From an uncultured Bacteroidales bacterium (GTDB lineage: Bacteria > Bacteroidota > Bacteroidia > Bacteroidales > Paludibacteraceae): a DNA stretch of 64,000 nucleotides. Positions within the stretch are counted from its first letter, which is position 1; the number at the start of each line of letters is the position of its first letter. Location: NCBI GenBank assembly GCA_946411385.1, contig CAMKDV010000012.1:37758-101757 (forward strand), read 5' to 3'. Position numbers and translations under genes: made by a program. The notes under the pieces are model-generated. The model was given only the letters and a program-made list of their open reading frames with translations. It was not told where the DNA came from and ran no database searches. Positions 55,264 through 62,906 of the stretch are shown here, in pieces.

Positions 55264-56574
55264 CTTCGCTCTGATAAACAGCTGCACCGGTGTGCCGCAG
55301 AAGTCCCACCACTCGCGCAGTTTGTTCTCCAAGAAGCGGCGGTACGGCTCTTTCACGTACTGCGGCAGGTTGGCAAAGAAGACGAAGGTAGGTATCTGCG
55401 TGTTAGGCAGTTGGGTGCAATATTTGATCTTGATGTACTTGCCCTTGGTGGCAGGTGGCGGATAGTTCTCGATCAGCGGCAGGAAGTTCTCGTTGAGCTT
55501 GGCTGTTGGCACTTTGCGGTTCTTGTTCTCGTATACATGCAGCGCGGTCTCCATCACCTTGAAGATGCGCTGTTTGGTTACGGCGGAAGTGAAGATGATG
55601 GGGAAGTCGGTGAACGGCGCCAGACGATCGCGGATAGCGTTCTCGTACCCTTTGATGTCGGCGTTGGTCTTGCTCTCAATCAGGTCCCATTTGTTCACGC
55701 AAACTACCAGACCTTTCTTGTTCTTCTGGATGAGCGAGAAGATGTTCAGGTCTTGCGCCTCGATGCCTCGTGTGGCGTCGATCATCAGGATGCATACGTC
55801 GCTGTTCTCTATGGCGCGAATAGAGCGCACCACGCTATAGTACTCCAAATCTTCGTTTACCTTGGCTTTCTTGCGGATACCTGCGGTATCGACCAGGTAA
55901 AATTCTTTACCGAACTTGTTGTAGCGCGTGTAGATGCTGTCACGTGTCGTGCCCGGTATGTCGGTCACGATGGTACGTTCCTCGCCTATGAAAGCGTTCA
56001 GGATGCTCGATTTGCCGGCATTAGGACGTCCTACGATGGCAAAACGCGGCAGATCGTCTATCTCTTCCTCACCTGTGTCCGATTTGAAGCGCGAACATAT
56101 CTCGTCCAGCAAGTCGCCTGTGCCCAAGCCGTTCTCGGCGCTCAGGATGAACGGTTCACCCAGGCCGAGCTTGTAGAACTCCGGCGCACCGTACTGCATC
56201 TCGAAGGTATCTATCTTGTTTACAGCCAATACGGTGGGCTTGCCTGCCTGACGCAGCAGGTGTGCCACTTCCTGGTCAAACTGCGTCACGCCCTCGTTCA
56301 CGTCCACAACCAGCAGCACTACGTCTGCCTCACGGATGGCGAGGTTCACCTGACGGTTGATCTCGCTCTCGAAGGTATCGTCGGAGTTGACTACCCATCC
56401 GCCGGTATCTATCACGCTGAACTCTTTGCCGCACCAGTCGGCTTTGCCGTACTGCCGGTCGCGTGTCGTACCGGCGGTGTTATTAACGATGGCACGTCTC
56501 GTGCCCGTCAGTCGGTTGAAAAGGGTCGATTTCCCTACATTAGGACGCCCCACTATCGCCAAAATATTCGCCAT
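55261..56574 (-). CDS. der: Ribosome-assembly GTPase Der (EngA)
   Basis: 437 aa with two tandem G domains and a C-terminal KH-like domain. First domain: GRPNVGKS (8-15), DTGG, NKID. Second: GRPNAGKS (near 183), DTAG, NKWD. Normal length. Essential for 50S assembly. It has its own TATCTTTG promoter and its stop codon abuts a long word repeat. Confidence 0.97.
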   Translation of the reverse strand: MANILAIVGRPNVGKSTLFNRLTGTRRAIVNNTAGTTRDRQYGKADWCGKEFSVIDTGGWVVNSDDTFESEINRQVNLAIREADVVLLVVDVNEGVTQFDQEVAHLLRQAGKPTVLAVNKIDTFEMQYGAPEFYKLGLGEPFILSAENGLGTGDLLDEICSRFKSDTGEEEIDDLPRFAIVGRPNAGKSSILNAFIGEERTIVTDIPGTTRDSIYTRYNKFGKEFYLVDTAGIRKKAKVNEDLEYYSVVRSIRAIENSDVCILMIDATRGIEAQDLNIFSLIQKNKKGLVVCVNKWDLIESKTNADIKGYENAIRDRLAPFTDFPIIFTSAVTKQRIFKVMETALHVYENKNRKVPTAKLNENFLPLIENYPPPATKGKYIKIKYCTQLPNTQIPTFVFFANLPQYVKEPYRRFLENKLREWWDFCGTPVQLFIRAK

Positions 56575-56625
56575 AGTTGATTGTATTTATTGATTTGATT
56601 ATGTCGTTTTATGTCAATTCCGCTA

Positions 56626-56633
56626 CAAAGATA
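56626..56633 (-). promoter_or_regulatory. Promoter -7 box for der (TATCTTTG)
   Basis: Reverse-strand TATCTTTG with TTTGC about 20 bp upstream at 56650-56654. Confidence 0.7.
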
Positions 56634-56654
56634 CGAAAAATTTTTGATATTTGC

Positions 56655-56684
56655 AAAAAAATGCACCGGAAAAGTGCATTTTTT
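56655..56684 (-). terminator. Terminator of the VTC/beta-helix operon
   Basis: Stem AAAAAATGCAC/GTGCATTTTTT with a 7-nt loop, followed on the minus strand by T residues; about 75 bp past the last gene of the operon. Confidence 0.8.
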
Positions 56685-56758
56685 AGATAAGGGTTGCAAA
56701 AGTGACAAATATCCCTGTCTTTTTCAGTCAATTATGTGAGCCTCTGCATGCGAGCATC

Positions 56759-57196
56759 TCATAATTTGTCGGAGAAGATGTACTCGTAGACCTTGACGGA
56801 GTAGAGTTTGCCGTTGGGTAGGTAGTTGTATTGCTTGGCTTTGGTGCCGTCGGCGTTCCACTCGTATTTGCGGATGCGGACAGGACGGTTGCGGTCGTTA
56901 TACTCGACCTCCTCGACAACCTTGCCGGTGACATCATCGTACTTGCTGGTGACGCGCCATTTCTGACCGTAGGTGGCGTACTCGATCTCTTCGATGCAGC
57001 GGCCTTGGTCGTCGTACACCTTGATGCGGTCGAGCCAACGCGTCTTGGTCTTTTCGTCGGTGTTCCACTCTTTGACCGTGAGATTCTTGTGGCGCTCACG
57101 TTTGGCGAGTTGCTCGGGAGTCAGAAGACTCTGAGCTGAAAGTGAAAGGTGAAAGGTGAAAAGTGAAAGGACAACTATGCCGATAAACTTTTTCAT
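56759..57196 (-). CDS. Small secreted protein, repeat-derived signal peptide
   Basis: 145 aa. Signal peptide [19 protein letters not shown] ending SAQ, whose core is encoded by a family A word repeat (57137-57172). The mature part carries beta-hairpin-like units VYDDQGRCIEEIEYATYG, SKYDDVTGKVVEEVEYND and YNYLPNGKLYSVKVYEY, similar to MORN/YD-type repeats. No enzyme motif. Last gene of the VTC operon. Function unknown; likely exported. Confidence 0.7.
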   Translation of the reverse strand: MKKFIGIVVLSLFTFHLSLSAQSLLTPEQLAKRERHKNLTVKEWNTDEKTKTRWLDRIKVYDDQGRCIEEIEYATYGQKWRVTSKYDDVTGKVVEEVEYNDRNRPVRIRKYEWNADGTKAKQYNYLPNGKLYSVKVYEYIFSDKL

Positions 57197-57198
57197 AA

Positions 57199-57251
57199 TG
57201 AATGAACGGGTTAACGAATTAACGGATTAACGAATTAACGAATGAACGGAT
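57199..57251. repeat. Short-word repeat, family D (GAATTAACGGATTAACG)
   Basis: AATGAACGG, GTTAACGAATTAACGGATTAACGAATTAACG, AATGAACGG fill the spacer between the beta-helix gene and the next gene. Confidence 0.85.
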
Positions 57252-58832
57252 TTACCATCCACCGGGGCGGCCACCACCGCCACCGGGACCACCGTCGCCA
57301 CCGGGACCACCGCCGGAATTGCCTCCGCTGTAGGAGGAGAGGGTGACAGATGAGCCGCCGCTGACGGTTGCGCCTGAGAGGGCATAACCGTTGAGGAGGG
57401 ACGAACCGCCATTGGTGGTAACGCCGGAGAGGAGCGAAGCCGTGCCGCTGGTGGAAACGACAAAGGTAGATGAACTGAGGCTGCTCGGGGTCTTGAACAC
57501 AAAGGCAAGATTATCGCTGCTATAGAGGGCGTACCACGTGCTCTTGCTGACCGATGAAGCGGAATAGCAACTCTGCGTGAGGCTCGAACCGTTCTCCAGG
57601 CCACCGATAGCCACTATCGTACCGCCCTGAATATAGAGCTGCTTGCGTTCCTCGGTATTGGCATCGATGGCTACTTCGGGCGAGGAAGCGCCGATGGCAT
57701 AGACCGTGCCGCCTTTGATATAGCAGTTGCCGTTGGCATCCAATCCGTCGTTGCCGGTAGAGTACGCCATGACAATACCGCCTGTGATGGTCACGTCGCC
57801 GCCGCTATTGATAGCATCGTCGTTGGCCTGAGCAAAGACCTTTCCGCCGGAGATAGTGATGGTGCCTTTGGCTTCGATACCTTCCGGTGTACCGTCAGAC
57901 GATGATGAGTCACCGGGTCGACCTCCGCCGGACGAAGTGCCTGTAGCGACCGCAATAACCGTGCCTTCGGAAATAGTTAGGTTGCTTTGGGTCTTGATGC
58001 ATTTGTACTTGCTGGTGATGGTGGTACTGCCTCCGCTGATGTCGATATTGGCATAGGCGAGGATACCTTTGTCGGTGGTGCTGGTGATATTGATTGTGCC
58101 CCCGGTGATGACTACGCTGCTGGTATCGCACTGGATGCCTTCGCCAACGGCGTTGATGGTAAGCGTACCATCGTTGATGATGATACCGTCGTTGGAATGC
58201 ATGCCGTCGCTGACCTTGGCGGTGAGGTCGATAGTGCCCGTGCCCGAGCAGAGACGGATATAATCGTCGGACGCCAGTGCGTGCTTGTAGTTGCCGGTGA
58301 TGGCGAGGCTGCCCGAGCCGGAGAAGCATATCTGTCCCTCGCTAAAGAAAGCCGCCTTGCGATCCTCGTCCGATGATGCGTAGGACGAACCGTCGCTCAG
58401 GGTGTTCGTGCCACCGAGAACGGCATAACAGGTCTTCTTGCACTGGCTGTTGATGGCAGGACCGTCGGAGCAAGCGAGGGTAAGCCCTTCGAGCGAGAGC
58501 TTGTACTTGTAATCGCTGTAGATGCTGAGTTGTCCTGTGCCGCTACCGCTGACCGCATATTCGATATGTTTGGCGGTGGAGGTGACGGTAACATAGCCGT
58601 TGGATTGAGTGACTGTGACGCCATCAGCCGAGCCGGTGACGCTGACGTCGGTGCCGTTCCAGACGAGGTTGATGGTGCTATTCCAGGTCTGCTCGTCTAC
58701 GAAGTCCGAACTGTCATCACCGGTGTTGGTGGTGTCCGAACCGGTGCCACCGTTGACGTCCGTATTCTGTTTGCAGCTTGTAACCATCATTATGGCCAAA
58801 GCCAATGCGAGAATTATTTGGAGATTTTTCAT
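57252..58832 (-). CDS. Cthe_2159-type carbohydrate-binding beta-helix lipoprotein
   Basis: 526 aa. Lipobox MVTSC (cysteine 20). Parallel beta-helix repeats run over about 130-420 (ITGGTINITSTTDKGILAY, TISGGKVFAQANDDAIN), matching the Cthe_2159 family, whose founder binds cellulose and acidic polysaccharides with bound calcium. The C-terminus is a Gly/Pro-rich tail (GGGPGGDGGPGGGG). Family members travel with VTC-domain and DUF4956 genes, as here. Role: surface polysaccharide binding or possibly lyase-like activity; not proven. Confidence 0.85.
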   Translation of the reverse strand: MKNLQIILALALAIMMVTSCKQNTDVNGGTGSDTTNTGDDSSDFVDEQTWNSTINLVWNGTDVSVTGSADGVTVTQSNGYVTVTSTAKHIEYAVSGSGTGQLSIYSDYKYKLSLEGLTLACSDGPAINSQCKKTCYAVLGGTNTLSDGSSYASSDEDRKAAFFSEGQICFSGSGSLAITGNYKHALASDDYIRLCSGTGTIDLTAKVSDGMHSNDGIIINDGTLTINAVGEGIQCDTSSVVITGGTINITSTTDKGILAYANIDISGGSTTITSKYKCIKTQSNLTISEGTVIAVATGTSSGGGRPGDSSSSDGTPEGIEAKGTITISGGKVFAQANDDAINSGGDVTITGGIVMAYSTGNDGLDANGNCYIKGGTVYAIGASSPEVAIDANTEERKQLYIQGGTIVAIGGLENGSSLTQSCYSASSVSKSTWYALYSSDNLAFVFKTPSSLSSSTFVVSTSGTASLLSGVTTNGGSSLLNGYALSGATVSGGSSVTLSSYSGGNSGGGPGGDGGPGGGGGRPGGW

Positions 58833-58839
58833 AACGGGA

Positions 58840-58872
58840 AAATTACGAATTAAAAATTACGAATTAACGATG
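58840..58872. repeat. Short-word AT repeat (AATTACGAATTAAAAATTACG)
   Basis: Same words as at 6914-6949, filling the spacer between the DUF2490 and beta-helix genes. Confidence 0.65.
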
Positions 58873-58881
58873 AACGCAGTA

Positions 58882-59766
58882 TTACCAGTCTAAACTATAT
58901 TCAACACCTATAGCGTGCTGAAATTCTTTTTGTTCGTCAAGTCGGAGTTTCAAATCTTTGCCGCTGTAATATGACTTATTTACGTTGACGTCTCGGTCAT
59001 ATCCGTAGGTAAACCTGTAGTAGAAGTTCACGCTGCTGAGCTTTGAGACCCTCCATTTGACTCCAGCTTGCAACCGCACGTTGGTGATGAACTGCTGGCC
59101 GTTATTCTGTTGAAACTCGGGCGCGTTGAGTGTATTCTCCAACTCAGCCCAGATATAGGGCTTAGCGGGTTTGCCGGGCACGTAGAAATCAGCACCTAAA
59201 CGGCTGCGGAGCAACCATGCGTATGCACTTTTCTCATCCGTATTCACACTATCTGTACGCATCTCCAGCAAGAATCGTTCACGCAGATACAACTTGGCGT
59301 ATTGCGTTTTGTAGGAACCCGTCAGGCCAAAGAATACGCGATGACGAATGAACTCATTGGAGTTGCTCCAACCTTTGCGACCTAATATGCGAAGCGTATA
59401 TCCGCCATCCAGTTTGACGTACTCTATCGGCGTATATGCCAACGAAAGGGTAGTGTACGACTTGTTGAACGCTGCTCCGTAAGCAGTGTCAATTGCAACT
59501 CCTTTGGATGAGGTGCCGGCAACATTGTCCATAAGGTCAAAGCGCAACTCTTCACCGATACTGAGTTGTACACCGCATTTCCAATGTTTAGAAAACTCTG
59601 CTCCGACGCGCGTCTGCACACGATGTTCTGTTGTCGAACCCGTTGAGCTGTAATCTGTAGCGAAAGCCGGAACAGCGAACAGCAGCAAGATCAGTCCCAC
59701 AGCGATAGCGTTCCCGCAGCGTAGCGGTCTAACAGCAAAGCGGTCTATCAGCGATAGCGGTCTCAT
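58882..59766 (-). CDS. DUF2490 outer-membrane protein
   Basis: 294 aa. A hydrophobic signal segment (GLILLLFAVPAFA, near 25-37) is preceded by a repeat-derived basic stretch. The rest is antiparallel beta strands with aromatic girdles (YRFTYGYDRD, HAIGVEYSLDW), fitting DUF2490 barrels, which often accompany VTC and polysaccharide genes. ATG overlaps the DUF4956 stop as ATGA. Probably a small outer-membrane barrel; transported substrate unknown. Confidence 0.8.
   Translation of the reverse strand: MRPLSLIDRFAVRPLRCGNAIAVGLILLLFAVPAFATDYSSTGSTTEHRVQTRVGAEFSKHWKCGVQLSIGEELRFDLMDNVAGTSSKGVAIDTAYGAAFNKSYTTLSLAYTPIEYVKLDGGYTLRILGRKGWSNSNEFIRHRVFFGLTGSYKTQYAKLYLRERFLLEMRTDSVNTDEKSAYAWLLRSRLGADFYVPGKPAKPYIWAELENTLNAPEFQQNNGQQFITNVRLQAGVKWRVSKLSSVNFYYRFTYGYDRDVNVNKSYYSGKDLKLRLDEQKEFQHAIGVEYSLDW
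59700..59763. repeat. Short-word repeat, family F (CAGCGATAGCGGTCT)
   Basis: Four degenerate CAGC-(G/A)-TAGCGGTCT units encode the first 20 residues of the DUF2490 protein, upstream of its signal core. A single copy lies at 49072-49084. Confidence 0.75.
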
Positions 59767-60515
59767 TTGAACTTCGTTATTTGGTCAATACTGTTGGTTA
59801 TCTTGCCCGGTTCGAGCGGGTAGGTCATCTTGATGTACGCTACATCGCGGAGGAAATCGATATGTCCGATCTCGATGTCGAGAACTTTCAGTCCTGTGCG
59901 CTCTTCGAGGTCGGCGATGAGTGCGGCGCGGTTCTCGGGCTTGATGTTCTCGATCTTCTCGTAGAGGATGATCTTGGTGGAGACGCGTTTGCGTCCGTTC
60001 CAGAGCTCAAAGCCCCATGCCAGAGCCAACATCAGTATATTGGCAAAGAGCAACAAATACCATGCCAAACCGTCGGCTTTGAGGCTGAGCGAGTTGATGA
60101 CCGAGAGGGCAATGATGAGGAACATATAGTTCATCTCACGGATAGGCACGGTTTCGGTGCGGTAGCGGATCATGCCGAAGATGGCGAACAGACCGAGCAC
60201 GAAGCCTGTCTGGATATCCAGAATCTGCATCAACCACAATAACAGGAACATACCGCTGGAGAAGAGCATGAATTGCACATAATAGTCGCGACGACGCGAG
60301 TAGCGATAGTAGATGCAATAGATGAGAATCCACGCCACCAGCAGGTTGAACAGGAACATCAACGGCATGGCGATGAGGTCCGTACTCACATGCAGACAGT
60401 TGGCGATAGAGTGCATCAGGTAGGAGATGCTGTCCGTGGTACCAAAGCGGGCAGCGATGTCCGGATCGTTCTCAAGGAACTCCAGGGTGGGGTTGGATAA
60501 ATCAGGTTGTATCAT
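59763..60515 (-). CDS. DUF4956 membrane protein
   Basis: 250 aa with four to five membrane helices in about 45-170 (LMFLFNLLVAWILIYCIYY, GFVLGLFAIFGMIRYRTETV) and a cytoplasmic ferredoxin-like C-terminus (LEERTGLKVLDIEIGHIDFL). DUF4956 proteins are regularly encoded beside VTC-type polyphosphate polymerases and CotH or beta-helix proteins; the exact function is unknown. It sits 30 bp after the VTC gene. Confidence 0.88.
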   Translation of the reverse strand: MIQPDLSNPTLEFLENDPDIAARFGTTDSISYLMHSIANCLHVSTDLIAMPLMFLFNLLVAWILIYCIYYRYSRRRDYYVQFMLFSSGMFLLLWLMQILDIQTGFVLGLFAIFGMIRYRTETVPIREMNYMFLIIALSVINSLSLKADGLAWYLLLFANILMLALAWGFELWNGRKRVSTKIILYEKIENIKPENRAALIADLEERTGLKVLDIEIGHIDFLRDVAYIKMTYPLEPGKITNSIDQITKFK

Positions 60516-60520
60516 AATAC

Positions 60521-60570
60521 TTTAACAATTTAACAGTTTAACCGTTTAACAGCTTAACATTTTAACAATC
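60521..60570. repeat. Short-word repeat, family D (TTTAACAGTTTAACCG)
   Basis: TTTAACAA, TTTAACAG, TTTAACCG, TTTAACAGC, TTAACATT, TTTAACAA units. Read on the minus strand the tract encodes the last residues (VKMLSC) and the TAA stop of the VTC protein. Confidence 0.85.
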
Positions 60571-61343
60571 TTTCGAATCTTCGATTTGAAACGATTCATC
60601 TTCACTCCGGGTGTGGTCAGCGCCGTGCCGATACAATACTTGCTGATCTTGAGCGGATGTATGCGCAGGTCGAGCATGATATGCGTCATCCGTGATGGTA
60701 CGTTGCCGTCGCGCTTGAGTTCGATGATGACGAGGTCGGTGAAGGTCTTCTTCTCGCCGCTGACCACATTATCCCACACGAGGTCCATATCGATGGTCAG
60801 CCGTTCGGTCTTGGCGCGGTTGACGAGCGTGATGCGGTGGAACTTCGTCCAGAGGTGCGGCGTGATGTTGCTCCACTCATAGCGGCTCTTGGCGCCAATG
60901 AAGCTTGCAACGGTCACGGCTTCGTTATCTTTGCGCTTGTGGATGAGTACGCTCGGCGTGTCGGCAGTGATGTCAAAACCCGGCACGATGATGCGCTTCT
61001 TGCTGGTACGGCCTTTGTTGTTCTTGCGCTTGATCTCGAGGAAAGTGAGATGGCTATCCACATACTGGCGTACGCGTATCTTCTGGCGGACGAGCTGCCG
61101 GTCGTGATGGCGGACGTACATGTCGAGCGAGTCGGTATCGTAATACATCGTGTCGTAGGTGGCGATGCGTTTGCCCGCAATCTCTTGCACGAAATAGTCC
61201 GCTTTGGCTGCCTCCAATATATGCGGCAGAACCGCCATCGGCACGGCATATTTGGTGTCGATACGGTTCATGAGCTTCACGCTCTCCATCTTAGCCAGAC
61301 TGATAGGCTCGAAGGATTGAAGTATGGTGGCTATGTCTTGCAT
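60546..61343 (-). CDS. VTC-domain polyphosphate polymerase-like protein
   Basis: 265 aa. The triphosphate-tunnel fold shows its basic and acidic tunnel residues: NRIDTKYAV (near 30), TYDTMYYDT (near 64), VRQKIRVRQY (near 87), FLEIKRKNNKGRTSKKR (near 102) and IELKRDG near 213. In yeast Vtc4 this domain makes polyphosphate from ATP; bacterial single-domain forms are less studied. First gene of the operon, directly after a TAACTTTG promoter. The C-terminal residues are repeat-derived. Confidence 0.88.
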   Translation of the reverse strand: MQDIATILQSFEPISLAKMESVKLMNRIDTKYAVPMAVLPHILEAAKADYFVQEIAGKRIATYDTMYYDTDSLDMYVRHHDRQLVRQKIRVRQYVDSHLTFLEIKRKNNKGRTSKKRIIVPGFDITADTPSVLIHKRKDNEAVTVASFIGAKSRYEWSNITPHLWTKFHRITLVNRAKTERLTIDMDLVWDNVVSGEKKTFTDLVIIELKRDGNVPSRMTHIMLDLRIHPLKISKYCIGTALTTPGVKMNRFKSKIRKIVKMLSC

Positions 61344-61359
61344 ATTTCAAATTCCGCTG

Positions 61360-61367
61360 CAAAGTTA
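61360..61367 (-). promoter_or_regulatory. Promoter -7 box for VTC operon (TAACTTTG)
   Basis: Reverse-strand TAACTTTG with TTTGC about 20 bp upstream; 17 bp before the VTC ATG. Confidence 0.7.
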
Positions 61368-61597
61368 CAATTTTTTTAGCAAATTTGCAAATTTTGACGG
61401 AAAAAAATATAAATTGTTTGTTACCATCCGCCGGGATTTCCGCCACACGATAAAAAACATGCAAAGTTACTACTTTTTTCTGATATTTGTGTTACCTGAT
61501 TGTCTCTATTTATTAACCGAATGTACGATTTGTGAGAAAAAGTGCAATTTTTGGGCTGTTTTGATGAACAATTTTTGCCTATTTGCGAAAAATTTAC

Positions 61598-61605
61598 TAC
61601 CTTTG
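61598..61605 (+). promoter_or_regulatory. Promoter -7 box for AraC-family gene (TACCTTTG)
   Basis: TACCTTTG with TTTG at 61574-61577, 20-bp spacing. Only 7 bp separate it from the ATG at 61613, implying a near-leaderless mRNA. Confidence 0.75.
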
Positions 61606-61612
61606 CACCGCT

Positions 61613-62470
61613 ATGGATACCAGACAACGATTTTATGAAGCCTATCGCACGCTTGAGCAAAAGGAAGTGGCGGTGCTGAGGGATATACGCGATTACAATC
61701 CCGTGTATGGAAAAGATGTGGTGTCGAAGTACATGACGGTGATTATCTGCCATTCAGGTAGTGCGCGTTTGCTCTACGACATGCAAGAGATACATTTCAC
61801 GGCTAACAGCATTGCTGTTATCCTACCGGACCATATCATGCGCCCGATTGAAAGCAGTCCGGACTACCGCGTGACGTTCATCTTGCACTCGAATGCTTTC
61901 CGCGAAGAGTTGAGAACGAAACGCCTGACACACGATTATGAAAAATTTCACTTGACACCTTCATGTCGCATGACGGATGAAGCGATGGCGCTATATATTA
62001 AATCATTAGATGTATTTGAGTATATATGCAATAGTTCAATACAACTCTATCCTTTGCGTCGTGAGATGCTTATAGCGCAGAGCAATGTGATGGTGGAATT
62101 GACCAATGCCTGTCGCCGCGAGATGGATAATGATTCGCGAGCTATGACCCGTAATCAGATGGTGTTCCAGGACTTCTGCAACCTGCTGGCAATGCATTAC
62201 CGCGAGCAGCATGAGGTAGCGTTCTATGCCGAGAAGATCCATCTCTCACCACGACATTTCTCCCTCGTCATCAAAGAGGCAACAGGGCTGTCGGCCGGTG
62301 AATATATCGATGAATATATCCTCACTCAGGCGCGAAACCTGCTCACCACACGTCCCGACATGTCCGTACAGCAGATCAGTTACCACCTCGGCTTCTCCGA
62401 GTCACCCTCTTTCTGCCGCTTCTTTAAGCGCCTCACCGGCCAAACGCCGAAAGACTACAGAGAGCAGTAA
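61613..62470 (+). CDS. AraC-family transcriptional regulator
   Basis: 285 aa from ATG 61613; the start at 61583 lies upstream of the -7 box and is excluded. A cupin-like N-terminal domain (about 20-130) precedes the two-helix-turn-helix C-terminus (about 185-285), with LSPRHFSLVIKEATGLSAG and the second-helix signature QISYHLGFSESPSFCRFFKR. Ligand and targets unknown. It stands alone, divergent from the VTC operon and possibly its regulator. Confidence 0.9.
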   Translation: MDTRQRFYEAYRTLEQKEVAVLRDIRDYNPVYGKDVVSKYMTVIICHSGSARLLYDMQEIHFTANSIAVILPDHIMRPIESSPDYRVTFILHSNAFREELRTKRLTHDYEKFHLTPSCRMTDEAMALYIKSLDVFEYICNSSIQLYPLRREMLIAQSNVMVELTNACRREMDNDSRAMTRNQMVFQDFCNLLAMHYREQHEVAFYAEKIHLSPRHFSLVIKEATGLSAGEYIDEYILTQARNLLTTRPDMSVQQISYHLGFSESPSFCRFFKRLTGQTPKDYREQ

Positions 62471-62530
62471 TGTGCCGTTGACATGTGAGTTGCTGCGTCG
62501 TAAGTAGATGCGGCGGAGGAAGAGAATGAA

Positions 62531-62565
62531 AAAAATCCCACAAAATTGACTTGTGGGATTTTCTT
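62531..62565 (+). terminator. Intrinsic terminator of AraC-family gene
   Basis: Stem AAAATCCCACAA/TTGTGGGATTTT with a 7-nt loop followed by T-rich DNA, about 60 bp past the stop. Confidence 0.85.
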
Positions 62566-62571
62566 TACCTT

Positions 62572-62663
62572 TTTCCTTTCACCTTTCAATTTTCAATTTT
62601 CACTTTCCCCTTTCACCTTTCACCTTTCACCTTTCAATTTTCACCTTTCAATTTTCACCTTCC
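62572..62663. repeat. Family A word repeat (CTTTCACCTTTCAATTTTCA)
   Basis: About 90 bp of TTTCACC, TTTCAATT and TTTCACT units, ending right at the stop codon of the small lipoprotein gene. Confidence 0.9.
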
Positions 62664-62855
62664 TCAGAGCTTCTTAGAGGCATCGTAGGATTCAATCGTC
62701 TTCGATTGGATGATGATGGTCGTGTCACCCTTTTTGACGCTCGAGGAGGTCGTGGTGATCGTACGGGTCACGTTGCACGAAGTCAGCACCGTGGCTGCTC
62801 CGATAATCATCAGGGCAATGGCTGCCCCGATGATTTTCAAAATCAAGGCTTTCAT
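62664..62855 (-). CDS. Tiny lipoprotein of unknown function
   Basis: 63 aa from ATG 62855. A hydrophobic leader LILKIIGAAIALMIIGAATVL with lipobox VLTSC (cysteine 27) is followed by NVTRTITTTSSSVKKGDTT and ESYDASKKL. The Thr/Ser-rich mature part is about 36 residues. It recalls the very small lipoproteins found in Bacteroidales near phage-like or amidase genes, but I cannot name it. It is downstream of the structured element and the 129-aa gene on the same strand. Confidence 0.7.
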   Translation of the reverse strand: MKALILKIIGAAIALMIIGAATVLTSCNVTRTITTTSSSVKKGDTTIIIQSKTIESYDASKKL

Positions 62856-62906
62856 AGATGAATCATTTAATCGGTTAGAAATTTTCAAAGATGGTAGATC
62901 TGTTTG

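Noticed and set aside
55246..56580. Plus-strand 444-codon open frame
   Set aside because: Antisense to der, which has complete paired GTPase motifs.
61421..61753. Minus-strand 110-codon open frame upstream of the AraC gene
   Set aside because: It overlaps the AraC promoter and start antisense. A TAACTTTG box lies at 61462-61469 but inside the frame, so it cannot drive it.
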